A DNA stretch of 64,000 nt from Flavobacterium hydrophilum (GCF_003202405.1 NZ_QJHL01000008.1:93407-157406), one strand, 5' to 3'; positions 18,575-28,223 are shown, counted from the first letter of the stretch. A program made the numbers and translations. Notes: generated by a model from the letters alone, not told the origin.

Positions 18575-19759
18575 ATGAAAAGATTTTTTTCAAAAAGTTA
18601 TAGTATTCTATTTTTATCTATTGTAGGATTGGGATTAATGACCGTTTCATGCGAAGATGAGGCAATTCCATTGCGAGATCCTAATAATTCAGGAGGACAG
18701 GAATTTGAATACACCTGGGTGAAAACTGCAGATTCTTTACAGCTTTCTACTTATAATAATTATTTAGGATCAAACGGTACTTTTATACAAAACAATACAG
18801 GAAACAGCACTTTTCATTATTGGCCTAATGCCCACGTTTTGGATGTTTTGGTGGATGGTTATTTAAGAACTGGAGATGCAAATTATCTTCCTAAAATGAA
18901 AGCATTACTAGTGGGTATTAAAGTAAAAAACGGTAATACTTATAATAATGACTTTAATGACGATATGATTTGGTTGGCACTTTCAAGCCTTCGTGCATAT
19001 AGTGCTACACAAGATCAGGAATATAAAGCCGTTGCCGATTATTTATGGGGAAGAATAAAATTAAGCTGGAGCGACAATGTTTTTGGAGGAGGAATTACCT
19101 GGAAGCAAAATACTCCAAAACAAAAAAATGCTGTGTCTAATGCTCCTGCAGCAATCGTTGCAATGAGACTTTATGATATCGATAAAAAACCGGAAGATTT
19201 AGAATGGGCCAAGAAAATTTATGCATGGCAAAAAGCTAATCTTGTCGATCCTGTTACAGGAGCCGTTTGGGATAATATATCAGAAGAAAATGGTGTAATT
19301 AAAACTAATAAAGATTGGGTATTTACTTATAACATGGGTACATGGATAGGCATAGGTTTAAGATTGTATAAAGAAACAAACGACCAGACTTATCTTAATG
19401 ATGCTGTAAAATCCGGAAGAAACGTTTTAGTTAATCCAAAATTAATTTCAGAAGGTCTTCTTAGAGATGAAGGTCAGGGAGATGGAGGTTTATTTAAAGG
19501 TATTCTGGTACGTTATTTTACTGAGCTTACCCAGCATCAAACAATCAATTCTACAGATAAAGAAAAATTTGCTGCTTTCCTGAAATTTAATGCTGTGACC
19601 TTTTATAAAAAAGGAATCCAGAGACCAGCTATGTTTTCTGGTAATAACTGGAAAGTGGCTCCTGCTGCCGGTGCAAATACAGATCTTACAACGCAATTAA
19701 GCGGTGTAATGCTTATCGAAGCAGCAGCAAAATTGGATAAAGACGGAGATTTTGATTAA
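18575..19759 (+). CDS. GH76 endo-alpha-1,6-mannanase lipoprotein
   Basis: The start at 18575 (MKRFFSKSYSILFLSIVG) gives a lipoprotein signal ending TVSC; another ATG lies four codons earlier. The (alpha/alpha)6-barrel family GH76 is recognised by HYWPNAHVLDVLVDGYLRTG and the paired aspartates in NDDMIWLALSS, the catalytic DD of the family. Further marks are FGGGITWKQ, NAPAAIVAMRLYD, FTYNMGTWIGIGLRLY and LRDEGQGDGGLFKGILVRY. GH76 enzymes cut alpha-1,6-mannan backbones of fungal or bacterial type. As a lipoprotein behind susE it is probably on the cell surface and produces the oligosaccharides for SusC. The assignment is strong. Confidence 0.92.
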   Translation: MKRFFSKSYSILFLSIVGLGLMTVSCEDEAIPLRDPNNSGGQEFEYTWVKTADSLQLSTYNNYLGSNGTFIQNNTGNSTFHYWPNAHVLDVLVDGYLRTGDANYLPKMKALLVGIKVKNGNTYNNDFNDDMIWLALSSLRAYSATQDQEYKAVADYLWGRIKLSWSDNVFGGGITWKQNTPKQKNAVSNAPAAIVAMRLYDIDKKPEDLEWAKKIYAWQKANLVDPVTGAVWDNISEENGVIKTNKDWVFTYNMGTWIGIGLRLYKETNDQTYLNDAVKSGRNVLVNPKLISEGLLRDEGQGDGGLFKGILVRYFTELTQHQTINSTDKEKFAAFLKFNAVTFYKKGIQRPAMFSGNNWKVAPAAGANTDLTTQLSGVMLIEAAAKLDKDGDFD

Positions 19760-19797
19760 ATAAAAGTGTTTGTTTTTGTGTTGGTAATTTTTGTAAC

Positions 19798-19828
19798 ACC
19801 TGAAGGAAATGAGCAGCCTTCAGGTTTT
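19798..19828 (+). terminator. Intrinsic terminator or attenuator between GH76 and GH2 genes
   Basis: A perfect 9-bp stem ACCTGAAGG (19798-19806) with CCTTCAGGT (19817-19825) is followed by TTTTAT. The T-run is short, so read-through into the GH2-GH92-GH125-GH92 part is plausible. No good promoter was found before 19920. Confidence 0.65.
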
Positions 19829-19919
19829 ATAATATCTGTCTGACTGAAATCAAATTATTACTATAGAAAAATCACCTCATTTTAAAGCACACGCTAAAAT
19901 TCAAAAATAAAATATTATA

Positions 19920-21725
19920 ATGAAAAATAAATTAACCATTCTAATTTTCTTTTTTGCAGGATTTGCATGTATTGCACAATGGAAACCACAAGGAGATAAG
20001 ATAAAAACAAAATGGGCAGAACAGGTCGATCCAAATCATACACTGACTGAATATCCACGACCTATAATGGAAAGGGAGCAGTGGAAAAATCTTAATGGCT
20101 TATGGAATTATTCAATACAACCCGTTGGACAAGCAGCACCAAAAGGATATGACGGAAAAATACTCGTTCCTTTTGCAGTTGAATCAAGCCTTTCGGGAGT
20201 AATGAAATCTGTAGGCTCAGAGAAAGAGATTTGGTACGAAACTGACTTTACATTAAACAGTAATTGGAAAAATAAAGATATTTTATTGCATTTTGGAGCA
20301 GTTGACTGGAAGACAGAGGTTTGGTTGAATGATGTAAAAATTGGAACTCATACCGGAGGTTTTACACCATTCAGCTTTAATATTACACCGTTCCTTAATG
20401 GAAAATCACAAAAATTAGTGGTAAAAGTTTGGGATCCTACAAGTGACGGAACACAGCCAAGAGGTAAACAGGTTAAAAATCCGGAATCAATTTGGTACAC
20501 ACCTGTTAGCGGAATCTGGCAAACAGTCTGGTTAGAACCGGTAAGCAAAAAGTATATTAATAATTTAAGAACCACACCTGATGTTGATCGTAATCTCATA
20601 AGTATTATACCCGAAGTTAAAGAAAGTAATGCAGGCGATATCATTGAAATTACAGTTTTTGATGGCATAAAAGCAATCGCTTCTGAAAAAGCAGTTGCAG
20701 GTCAATCTTTGGATATAGTACTTAATAATCCAAAATTATGGTCGCCTGATTCTCCTTTTTTATATGATATTAAGGTTAAATTGATTAGTTCAGGCAAAAT
20801 CGTTGATGAGGTAAAAAGTTATTTTGCAATGCGTAAAATTTCTTCAAAAAGAGATGAAAATGGTATTGTTAGAATGCAGCTCAATAATAAAGATTGTTTT
20901 CAGTTTGGACCACTTGATCAGGGCTGGTGGCCTGACGGATTATACACTGCTCCAACAGATGAAGCATTAAAATACGACATAATCAGAACTAAGGAATTAG
21001 GCTTTAACATGATTCGTAAACACGTAAAAATAGAACCGGCAAGATGGTACACGCATTGTGATAAAATGGGTGTTTTAGTATGGCAGGATATGCCAAACGG
21101 AGACGCAGGACCAATTTGGCAAATGCACAACTACTTTGATGGGAACGAATTAAAAAGAACTGCGCAATCTGAAGAAACATATAGAAAGGAATGGCGCGAA
21201 ATCATGGATCATTTGTATTCTTATCCAAGTATTGTGGTTTGGGTGCCATTTAATGAAGCCTGGGGACAGTTTAAAACGGTTGAGATTACAGAATGGACTA
21301 AAAACCATGATCCAAGCCGACTGGTTAATTCTTCAAGTGGAGGAAATCATTTTCAGACGGGAGATATGTTAGATATCCACCACTATCCAGGGCCTGAATT
21401 AAAATTGTATGATGCACGCCGAATCACGGTTTTGGGAGAATACGGTGGAATAGGTTTTCCGGTTACCGGACATTTGTGGCAAACCGATAAAAATTGGGGT
21501 TACACTCAATTCAAGAATATTGATGAAACAACGGCTAAATATAAAGAATATGCTGATAAGCTAATTGCATTGGCAAAAGTTGGTTTTTCAGCTGCCGTAT
21601 ATACGCAGACAACTGATGTAGAAGGAGAAGTAAATGGTTTTATGACTTACGATCGTAAGGTTGATAAAATGAATTTTTCTGAAGTAAGCAAGATAAACAA
21701 GGAGGTAATTAATTCTATTAAATAA
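19920..21725 (+). CDS. GH2-family glycoside hydrolase
   Basis: The product has 601 residues with a signal peptide (MKNKLTILIFFFAGFACIAQ). A sugar-binding jelly-roll (LNGLWNYSIQPVG, LHFGAVDWKTEVWLNDVKIG) is followed by an Ig-like domain and a TIM barrel. The barrel contains VVWVPFNEAWGQ, whose Glu is the acid/base, and VLGEYGG, whose Glu is the likely nucleophile. GH2 covers beta-galactosidase, beta-glucuronidase and beta-mannosidase. The protein is much shorter than LacZ and resembles the sugar-binding-domain subfamily of unknown specificity. Its place among alpha-mannan enzymes suggests removal of a beta-linked cap or decoration, or beta-mannose from an N-glycan core. The family is certain, the activity open. 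Confidence 0.88.
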   Translation: MKNKLTILIFFFAGFACIAQWKPQGDKIKTKWAEQVDPNHTLTEYPRPIMEREQWKNLNGLWNYSIQPVGQAAPKGYDGKILVPFAVESSLSGVMKSVGSEKEIWYETDFTLNSNWKNKDILLHFGAVDWKTEVWLNDVKIGTHTGGFTPFSFNITPFLNGKSQKLVVKVWDPTSDGTQPRGKQVKNPESIWYTPVSGIWQTVWLEPVSKKYINNLRTTPDVDRNLISIIPEVKESNAGDIIEITVFDGIKAIASEKAVAGQSLDIVLNNPKLWSPDSPFLYDIKVKLISSGKIVDEVKSYFAMRKISSKRDENGIVRMQLNNKDCFQFGPLDQGWWPDGLYTAPTDEALKYDIIRTKELGFNMIRKHVKIEPARWYTHCDKMGVLVWQDMPNGDAGPIWQMHNYFDGNELKRTAQSEETYRKEWREIMDHLYSYPSIVVWVPFNEAWGQFKTVEITEWTKNHDPSRLVNSSSGGNHFQTGDMLDIHHYPGPELKLYDARRITVLGEYGGIGFPVTGHLWQTDKNWGYTQFKNIDETTAKYKEYADKLIALAKVGFSAAVYTQTTDVEGEVNGFMTYDRKVDKMNFSEVSKINKEVINSIK

Positions 21726-21733
21726 AATAAGTT

Positions 21734-24028
21734 TTGATAAAAAATAAATACACTTTTGCATTAGTATTTTTTGCCTTTGTTTCTGTTAAAGCACAAAATG
21801 CAAAAATAATTATGCCACAGCAGCCTGTTGATTGGGTCAGTCCTTTAGTAGGAACTGATTCTGATTACGGCATTTCAAACGGAAATACGTATCCTGCAAT
21901 TGCAATGCCGTGGGGAATGAATTTCTGGACTCCGCAAACGGCTAATATGGGTGATGGCTGGGCTTATACGTATAAGTCAAGCCGGATTAAAGGTTTCAAA
22001 CAGACACACCAGCCTTCGCCATGGATGAATGATTATGGTCAGTTTTCAATCATGCCTGTTACTGGCGAATTAAAATTTAAGGAAGAAGACAGACAAAGCT
22101 GGTTTTCGCATAAAGCCGAAACCGTTACGCCGTATTATTACAGCGTTTACCTGGCAGATCATAATGTAACAACAGAAATTACGCCAACAGAAAGAGCAGC
22201 GAGGTTCAGGTTTACATTTCCGGAAACTGATAAGGCCTACGTTGTTATTGATGCATTTGATAAAGGATCTTACGTAAAAATTATTCCGGCTGAAAGAAAA
22301 ATTATTGGTTACACAACCAAAAACAGCGGTGGTGTTCCGGAAAATTTCAAAAACTATTTTGTCATTATTTTTGATAAAGATTTTGAGGTAAATTCAACTT
22401 TTAACGGAGCTATTTTAGGGAATGCTTTAGAAATGAAAGCAGATCATGCAGGAGCTGTAATTGGTTTTAAAACTAAAACAGGAGAAAAAGTAAACGCTCA
22501 GGTTGCTTCTTCTTTTATTAGTTATGATCAGGCTGAGTTAAATTTAAAGGAAATCGGAAACAGTAATTTTGATCAGCTTAAAGAAAAAGGAAAAGCAGTC
22601 TGGAACAAAGAATTGAGCAGAATAAAAGTAGATGGCGGAACACCGGATCAAATAGGAACTTTTTATTCCTGTTTGTACAGATCGCTTCTTTTTCCAAGAA
22701 AGTTTTATGAATACGATCAAAACAAAAAAGTGGTGCATTACAGCCCGTATAACGGAAAGGTTTTGCCGGGTTATATGTTTGTTGATACTGGTTTCTGGGA
22801 CACTTTTAGAGCTTTATATCCTTTTTTAAATTTGATGTATCCCGAACTGAATACACAAATGCAGGAAGGTCTTTCAAACGCATTCAATGAAAGTGGCTGG
22901 CTTCCAGAATGGTCCAGTCCGGGATTACGAGATATTATGGTCGGAAATAATTCGGCATCCATTGTATCCGAAGCATATTTAAAAAGCGGTAAAGTAAAAA
23001 ACTACGATATCGAAAATCTTTACAAAGCACTATTGCATGGCGCTAACAATGCAGGTCCGTTGAGAGCTGTAGGACGTGCCGGAGTTGATTCTTATAACGC
23101 TTTAGGATATGTTCCTCATGATGAAATTCAAGAAAGTGCAGCCAGAACATTAGAATATGCTTATGATGATTTTGCTATTTATCAATTGGCAAAAGCGTTG
23201 AATAAACCGCAGTCAGAAATTGATTTGTACAAAAAGAGAAGTTTAAATTACAAGAACCTTTTTGATCCAAAATACAATCTGATGCATCCTAAAAATAAAG
23301 ACGGCAAATTTATGGAGCCATTTGATCCTTTTCAATGGTTTAATGGTTTTACTGAGGGCAACAGCTGGCATTATTCGTGGTCCGTTTTTCATGATGTACA
23401 AGGTTTAGTTGATTTAATGGGAGGGAAGCAGATATTTGTTTCGCAATTGGATAAAGTTTTTTCGTCACCTCCAGTTTTCGCTACGGGAAAATTTAATGGA
23501 GGAGTAATTCATGAAATGAGAGAAATGCAAATTGCAAACATGGGGCAATATGCACATGGAAATCAGCCAATTCAGCATATGATTTATCTTTATAATTATG
23601 CAGGAGAGCCGTGGAAAGCACAATATTGGGTAAGAGAAACCATGAACAGAATGTACCACGCAACCCCTGATGGTTATTGCGGAGATGAAGATAATGGACA
23701 GACTTCTGCCTGGTATGTTTTCTCTTCTTTAGGATTTTATCCTGTTACTCCGGCTTCTGATCAATATGTTGTAGGTGCCCCATTATTTAAAAAAGTGACT
23801 ATTCAACTCGAAAATGGCAAAACCATAACCATAAATGCTGCTTCAAATAACAATGAGAATCGATATATTAAAGGAGTAAAACTGAACGGAAAAGTTTATT
23901 CGAAAAACTGGCTGAGCCATTCAGAACTAATGAAAGGAGCAACACTTGACTTCGATATGTCTGAAACTCCAAATACCAAAAGAGGAATAAACAAAGAAGA
24001 TTTTCCATACTCATTATCCAATGAATAA
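21734..24028 (+). CDS. GH92 alpha-mannosidase (first copy)
   Basis: The protein has 764 residues. The start is a TTG; the next in-frame ATG lies after the signal peptide (IKNKYTFALVFFAFVSVKAQ), so TTG is needed for export. GH92 marks are DWVSPLVGTDSDYGISNGNTYPAI, FWDTFRALYPFLNLMYPE, AARTLEYAYDDFAIYQLAKAL, MYHATPDGYCGDEDNGQTSAWYVFSSLGFYP and the terminal beta-rich lid. GH92 enzymes are calcium-dependent, inverting exo-alpha-mannosidases that trim alpha-1,2, -1,3 or -1,4 mannose branches in the periplasm. It lies 8 bases after the GH2 gene, so the two are co-translated. The linkage specificity cannot be read from the sequence. Confidence 0.93.
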   Translation: MIKNKYTFALVFFAFVSVKAQNAKIIMPQQPVDWVSPLVGTDSDYGISNGNTYPAIAMPWGMNFWTPQTANMGDGWAYTYKSSRIKGFKQTHQPSPWMNDYGQFSIMPVTGELKFKEEDRQSWFSHKAETVTPYYYSVYLADHNVTTEITPTERAARFRFTFPETDKAYVVIDAFDKGSYVKIIPAERKIIGYTTKNSGGVPENFKNYFVIIFDKDFEVNSTFNGAILGNALEMKADHAGAVIGFKTKTGEKVNAQVASSFISYDQAELNLKEIGNSNFDQLKEKGKAVWNKELSRIKVDGGTPDQIGTFYSCLYRSLLFPRKFYEYDQNKKVVHYSPYNGKVLPGYMFVDTGFWDTFRALYPFLNLMYPELNTQMQEGLSNAFNESGWLPEWSSPGLRDIMVGNNSASIVSEAYLKSGKVKNYDIENLYKALLHGANNAGPLRAVGRAGVDSYNALGYVPHDEIQESAARTLEYAYDDFAIYQLAKALNKPQSEIDLYKKRSLNYKNLFDPKYNLMHPKNKDGKFMEPFDPFQWFNGFTEGNSWHYSWSVFHDVQGLVDLMGGKQIFVSQLDKVFSSPPVFATGKFNGGVIHEMREMQIANMGQYAHGNQPIQHMIYLYNYAGEPWKAQYWVRETMNRMYHATPDGYCGDEDNGQTSAWYVFSSLGFYPVTPASDQYVVGAPLFKKVTIQLENGKTITINAASNNNENRYIKGVKLNGKVYSKNWLSHSELMKGATLDFDMSETPNTKRGINKEDFPYSLSNE

Positions 24029-24069
24029 AAGAAAGTTCTTTTTTATACAATTTTAAAACTTACAAAAAA

Positions 24070-25500
24070 ATGCAAAGAAGAAAATTTATCCAAAACGCTG
24101 CTTTATTTAGCAGTTTAGCCCTTATTGATCCTATGGAAATCATTGCCGGAACAAAGGCAATCAAAGATTTTCCGATTGTGAGAGTGCCAAAAGGCAAAAG
24201 AAATTTTGAAAGCGAATTTATTGAAAAAACAATTGTAGAGTTTCAAAAGAATGTAAAGGATAAAGAATTAGGATGGCTATTTAATAACTGTTTTCCTAAC
24301 ACTCTTGATACAACGGTGACTCACACTCAGAAAAATGGACGACCTGACACTTATGTTATTACAGGAGATATCGATGCTATGTGGCTAAGAGACAGTTCTG
24401 CGCAGGTTTGGCCCTATATGGCTTTTGCCGGTAAGGATTTAAAATTAAAAAATCTTATTGCAGGTGTTATAAACAGACAGACAGAATACATACTGAAAGA
24501 TCCGTATGCAAATGCCTTTTATAACGATCCAAACAAAAAAGGGGAGTGGACGACAGATCATACAGATATGAAACCGGGTGTCCACGAAAGAAAATATGAA
24601 ATTGATTCCCTTTGCTACCCAATCAGGCTTGCTTATAATTATTGGAAGAACACAGGAGATGTTGCCCCATTTGATGAAAATTGGGTAAAAGCGATCAAAT
24701 CGACACTCAAAGTTTTCAGGGATCAACAACAAAAAGACGGTAAAAACCCATATACTTTTCAAAGAACAACACAGTTTGCCACTGACACAAGGCCATTAAG
24801 AGGTGCTGGATATCCAGTAAAACCAGTTGGCCTTGTTTGTTCTGCTTTCAGACCAAGTGACGATGCAACTGTTTTTTCTTTCCTTATTCCGTCTAACTTT
24901 TTTATTGTAGCCAGTATGAATCAGGCTGCAGAAATGTTAGAGGCTATTAAAAAAGATACTGCGACTGCAAAAGAATTAAGAGATTTAGGAAATGAAGTAA
25001 ACAAAGCTATTAAAGAACATGCAGTGGTTAAACATCCTAAATATGGTGACATTTTTGCATTTGAAGTAGATGGTTTTGGAGGTCATTTGCTTATGGATGA
25101 TTCGAATGTACCAAGTTTATTAAGTCTTCCATATTTAGATGCTATAGACGTAAATGATCCAACGTATCAGAATACCCGGAAATTCATCCTTTCAGAAGAT
25201 AACCCGTTTTTCTTCAAAGGAAAAGCTGCCGAAGGAGTCGGAGGACCACATTGTGGGATGGATATGATCTGGCCAATGTCTCTTGTAATGAGGGCTTATA
25301 CAACTTCTGACCAAAATGAAATAAAAGAATGTATCAGAATGCTTAAAGGATCACATGGTGATACTGGTTTTATGCACGAATCTTTCCATAAAGATGATGC
25401 TAAAAACTTCACAAGATCCTGGTTTGCGTGGACAAATACTTTGTTCGGAGAATTGTTATGGGATACGTATAAAAAGAATCCAAAATTACTGGAACTGTAA
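24070..25500 (+). CDS. GH125 exo-alpha-1,6-mannosidase
   Basis: The product has 476 residues. It begins with a twin-arginine-like signal (MQRRKFIQNAALFSSLALI), so Tat export is likely. GH125 marks are WLFNNCFPNTLDTTV, YVITGDIDAMWLRDSSAQVWPY, DHTDMKPGVHERKYEIDSLCYPIRLAY, CSAFRPSDDATVFSFLIPSNF and GGPHCGMDMIWPMSLVMRA. The aspartate and glutamate in these blocks include the inverting catalytic pair. GH125 removes alpha-1,6-linked mannose from the non-reducing end, which complements GH92 trimming of branches and GH76 backbone cutting. It is placed between the two GH92 genes in the same run. The assignment is strong. Confidence 0.93.
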   Translation: MQRRKFIQNAALFSSLALIDPMEIIAGTKAIKDFPIVRVPKGKRNFESEFIEKTIVEFQKNVKDKELGWLFNNCFPNTLDTTVTHTQKNGRPDTYVITGDIDAMWLRDSSAQVWPYMAFAGKDLKLKNLIAGVINRQTEYILKDPYANAFYNDPNKKGEWTTDHTDMKPGVHERKYEIDSLCYPIRLAYNYWKNTGDVAPFDENWVKAIKSTLKVFRDQQQKDGKNPYTFQRTTQFATDTRPLRGAGYPVKPVGLVCSAFRPSDDATVFSFLIPSNFFIVASMNQAAEMLEAIKKDTATAKELRDLGNEVNKAIKEHAVVKHPKYGDIFAFEVDGFGGHLLMDDSNVPSLLSLPYLDAIDVNDPTYQNTRKFILSEDNPFFFKGKAAEGVGGPHCGMDMIWPMSLVMRAYTTSDQNEIKECIRMLKGSHGDTGFMHESFHKDDAKNFTRSWFAWTNTLFGELLWDTYKKNPKLLEL

Positions 25501-25530
25501 TAATTTACCGACTTTTTAAATTCTTATAAA

Positions 25531-27711
25531 ATGATAAAATTTCACAAGAATATTGTTCTTGCAGCCCTTTCTATGTCATTTTTTGGCTATAATGTGGCAG
25601 CACAGAAATCAGGCGGTGGTCTTTCAAAAGGGAAATATACAGCTTTGGTAAATCCGTTTATCGGAACAGCACCTTTGCTTGATACCAAAATAATAGGATA
25701 TACGCCTCCGGCAGATATGCGTGTTTGGGCAGGTTTGGTATTTCCGGGGTCATCAGTGCCTAATGCTATGGTGCAGTTAAGTCCTATGACAAAATACAGA
25801 TCGGGTGCAGGATACGAGTATGAAGACACCGATATTTTAGGGTTTACGCACACCAATAAAGGACATTGGAATTTGTGTCATATTCCGCTTTTGCCGGTTC
25901 CGGACGGAGCAGCTTTCCCATACAAATCATCTTTTAGTCACGATCAGGAAAAAGCAAGCCCTGCTTATTATGAAGTATATTTAAAAGAGTATAATGTTCA
26001 GGTAAAGCTAACATCAACTTTACGTTGCGGTGTACATGAATATACTTTTAAAAACAATAAAGGCAGAAAAGTACTTTTTGATTTAGGAAGAGCGAATAAC
26101 CGTGTAGATGACTGGCAGATTAAACAGGAAGGATCAAATGCAGTAAGTGGTTTTCAAAGAACCGGAGGCGAAAAAATATACTTTTATGCGACCTTAAGCA
26201 GTCCAATTGAAAAGCTAGACACCAAAGATCTTGCTAAAAGCGGTGGCTATACCTTAGTAAATATTAAAGATGGAGACACTAAACCGGTTACAGTAAAAAT
26301 TGCCTTATCGTTTGTAAGTGTCGAAAATGCAACTGAAAATTTGAAAGCTGAAGTAGGAGAAAAAAGTCTGTCAAAAGTTTTTAATGAAGGAAGTACGCTG
26401 TGGGAAAATCTTCTTTCTAAAATTCAGGTTAAAGGCGGTACTGAACAACAGAATGTTATGTTTTACAGTATGCTTTACAGATCGTTTTTATGGCCTGCCT
26501 TACGAAGCGATGTAAACGGTCAGTTTACGGATGATGCCGGAAAAGTACGTAAAGAAAATTACCATTATTATACACTTCCTTCATTGTGGGATGATTATAG
26601 AAATAAATTGGTTTTATTGAGTATTTTTTCACCTGAAGTCACCGCTGATATTATTAGCTCTATGATTAACGAAGGAGAGATTAAAGGCTTTATGCCTACA
26701 TTTTTCCATGGAGACCACGCAGCATCTTTTATTGCAGGTTCTTACATGCGTGGAATTAGAAATTATGATGTTAAAAAAGCCTATGAATTATTATTGAATA
26801 ATGCGTATAAAGAAGGTGGAACAAGACCTCATATCTCAGAATATATTGCAAAAGGGTATGTTCCTGAACAGGATATTAAGGATCCAAAAATAGAGACAAA
26901 AGGAAATGCAGGGGTTACTAAAACTTTGGAATATGCTTACGATGATCACGCACTTTCATTATTAGCTAAAGAGCTAAATGACACAGAACATTATAACGAT
27001 TTGGTTAAACGTTCTAAAAATTATGAAAACGTATTTGATGAATCGACTACTTTCATGAGAGGAAAACTTGAAGATGGAAAATGGGTTACGCCATTTAACC
27101 CTGAATTTCCGTACTATGAGTACATGTACAGGGAAGCAAATGCATGGAACGTATCTTTTTATGTACCACACGATATGCCTGGATTGGTCAAGCTTTATGG
27201 AGGAGACAAACCTTTTGAAGCTAAACTGGATGAATTGTTTACAAAACCATGGAATCCAAATTATATTGCCTGGAATATTTCCGGATTTATAGGACAGTAT
27301 TGTCATGGAAATCAGCCGGCTCATGAAGCTCCGTTTTCGTATTATTTTGTAAACAAACCTGAAAAGTCGCAAAAGAGAATTGACGAGATATTAGCAACAA
27401 TGTATGGGATTGGTCCTGAAAAACTTGCCCTGAGTGGTATGGATGATGCGGGTGAAATGTCTTCGTGGTATGTGTTTGGAGCACTTGGACTTTACCCGTT
27501 ATCGCCTGCCGATCCGGAATATATTGTAACAGTTCCAATTTTTAAGGAAGTGGTCTGGACAACACCTGCCGGAAAAAAAGTGACAATAAAAAATCCTAAT
27601 GAAAAAAGAGATTTAGAAGCCATTAAAGTAAATGGTTCTAAAATTGACGGTTACTTCATTCCGCATGATTTGTTTAAAAATGGCGGTGATATACAAGTTA
27701 TAACCAAATAA
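25531..27711 (+). CDS. GH92 alpha-mannosidase (second copy)
   Basis: The protein has 726 residues with a signal peptide ending NVAAQ. GH92 marks are YTALVNPFIGTAPLLD, GLVFPGSSVPNAMVQLSPMT, FYSMLYRSFLWPALRSD, VTKTLEYAYDDHALSLLAKEL, QYCHGNQPAHEAPFSYYF and the conserved acidic block LSGMDDAGEMSSWYVFGALGLYP. It differs clearly from the first GH92 copy (for instance GMDDAGEM against GDEDNGQT) and is a paralogue with a probably different linkage preference, not a recent duplication. It is the last gene of the enzyme run and is followed by a strong terminator. Confidence 0.93.
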   Translation: MIKFHKNIVLAALSMSFFGYNVAAQKSGGGLSKGKYTALVNPFIGTAPLLDTKIIGYTPPADMRVWAGLVFPGSSVPNAMVQLSPMTKYRSGAGYEYEDTDILGFTHTNKGHWNLCHIPLLPVPDGAAFPYKSSFSHDQEKASPAYYEVYLKEYNVQVKLTSTLRCGVHEYTFKNNKGRKVLFDLGRANNRVDDWQIKQEGSNAVSGFQRTGGEKIYFYATLSSPIEKLDTKDLAKSGGYTLVNIKDGDTKPVTVKIALSFVSVENATENLKAEVGEKSLSKVFNEGSTLWENLLSKIQVKGGTEQQNVMFYSMLYRSFLWPALRSDVNGQFTDDAGKVRKENYHYYTLPSLWDDYRNKLVLLSIFSPEVTADIISSMINEGEIKGFMPTFFHGDHAASFIAGSYMRGIRNYDVKKAYELLLNNAYKEGGTRPHISEYIAKGYVPEQDIKDPKIETKGNAGVTKTLEYAYDDHALSLLAKELNDTEHYNDLVKRSKNYENVFDESTTFMRGKLEDGKWVTPFNPEFPYYEYMYREANAWNVSFYVPHDMPGLVKLYGGDKPFEAKLDELFTKPWNPNYIAWNISGFIGQYCHGNQPAHEAPFSYYFVNKPEKSQKRIDEILATMYGIGPEKLALSGMDDAGEMSSWYVFGALGLYPLSPADPEYIVTVPIFKEVVWTTPAGKKVTIKNPNEKRDLEAIKVNGSKIDGYFIPHDLFKNGGDIQVITK

Positions 27712-27730
27712 TAAAATTAAATAAAATGTA

Positions 27731-27770
27731 GAAGCCGTTTCAAAATATGTTTTGGAACGGCTTCTTTTTT
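27731..27770 (+). terminator. Intrinsic terminator ending the mannan enzyme operon
   Basis: GAAGCCGTT (27731-27739) pairs with AACGGCTTC (27756-27764), with further pairing CAAAA/TTTTG inside, then a run of T. It lies between convergent genes and may serve the short gene on the opposite strand too. Confidence 0.88.
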
Positions 27771-27795
27771 GCATTTATAACGAATTAAAATCCGT

Positions 27796-28167
27796 TTACT
27801 CTTTATTTGAGTTTAAATCATTTTTATTTTCATCATTAGTACTATCGTCGTCTTTATTTGTGATATTTTCCTGCTTCTCTGATTGTGTTTTATTAGTTTC
27901 AAAATCATTTTCAGGGTGTTTAAGATCTTCAATAAATTCTTCCTGATATTGATATGGATCTTCATCTCTCGCATAATTATCATTGTCAACGAGTGTATTT
28001 TGATCTATATAATCAGGATCACTTTCTCCAAATTCGGTTTTATTTTCTTTATTAGCTGCCGGCTGAGAATGAGTTTCATTTTGAATATCACTACCATCAA
28101 CAAGTGTATTTTGATCAATAAAATCCGGATCTGTTTGGCCATATTCGTTGTTGTTTTGATTTTCCAT
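27796..28167 (-). CDS. Short acidic protein with duplicated DPDxIDQNTLVD motif
   Basis: This 123-residue protein has no signal peptide and no membrane segment and is extremely rich in Asn, Asp, Glu and Gln. Two copies of a motif are seen: YGQTDPDFIDQNTLVDG (about residues 9-25) and FGESDPDYIDQNTLVDN (about 46-62), 37 residues apart. The rest is low-complexity acidic sequence and is probably disordered. I do not recognise a family. A TAnnTTTG box at 28224-28231 in front of it and the conserved repeat support a real gene. It sits alone between the GH92 and MFS genes, on the other strand, so it need not belong to the mannan pathway. Confidence 0.65.
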   Translation of the reverse strand: MENQNNNEYGQTDPDFIDQNTLVDGSDIQNETHSQPAANKENKTEFGESDPDYIDQNTLVDNDNYARDEDPYQYQEEFIEDLKHPENDFETNKTQSEKQENITNKDDDSTNDENKNDLNSNKE

Positions 28168-28223
28168 GATATTGTTGTTTTAGAATATTATTTGTTTTAG
28201 TCTCTTTTGACTTTACTATTTTA

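Noticed and set aside
26974..27372. 132-codon antisense frame within the second GH92 gene
   Set aside because: It is a shadow of strongly conserved GH92 sequence on the other strand.
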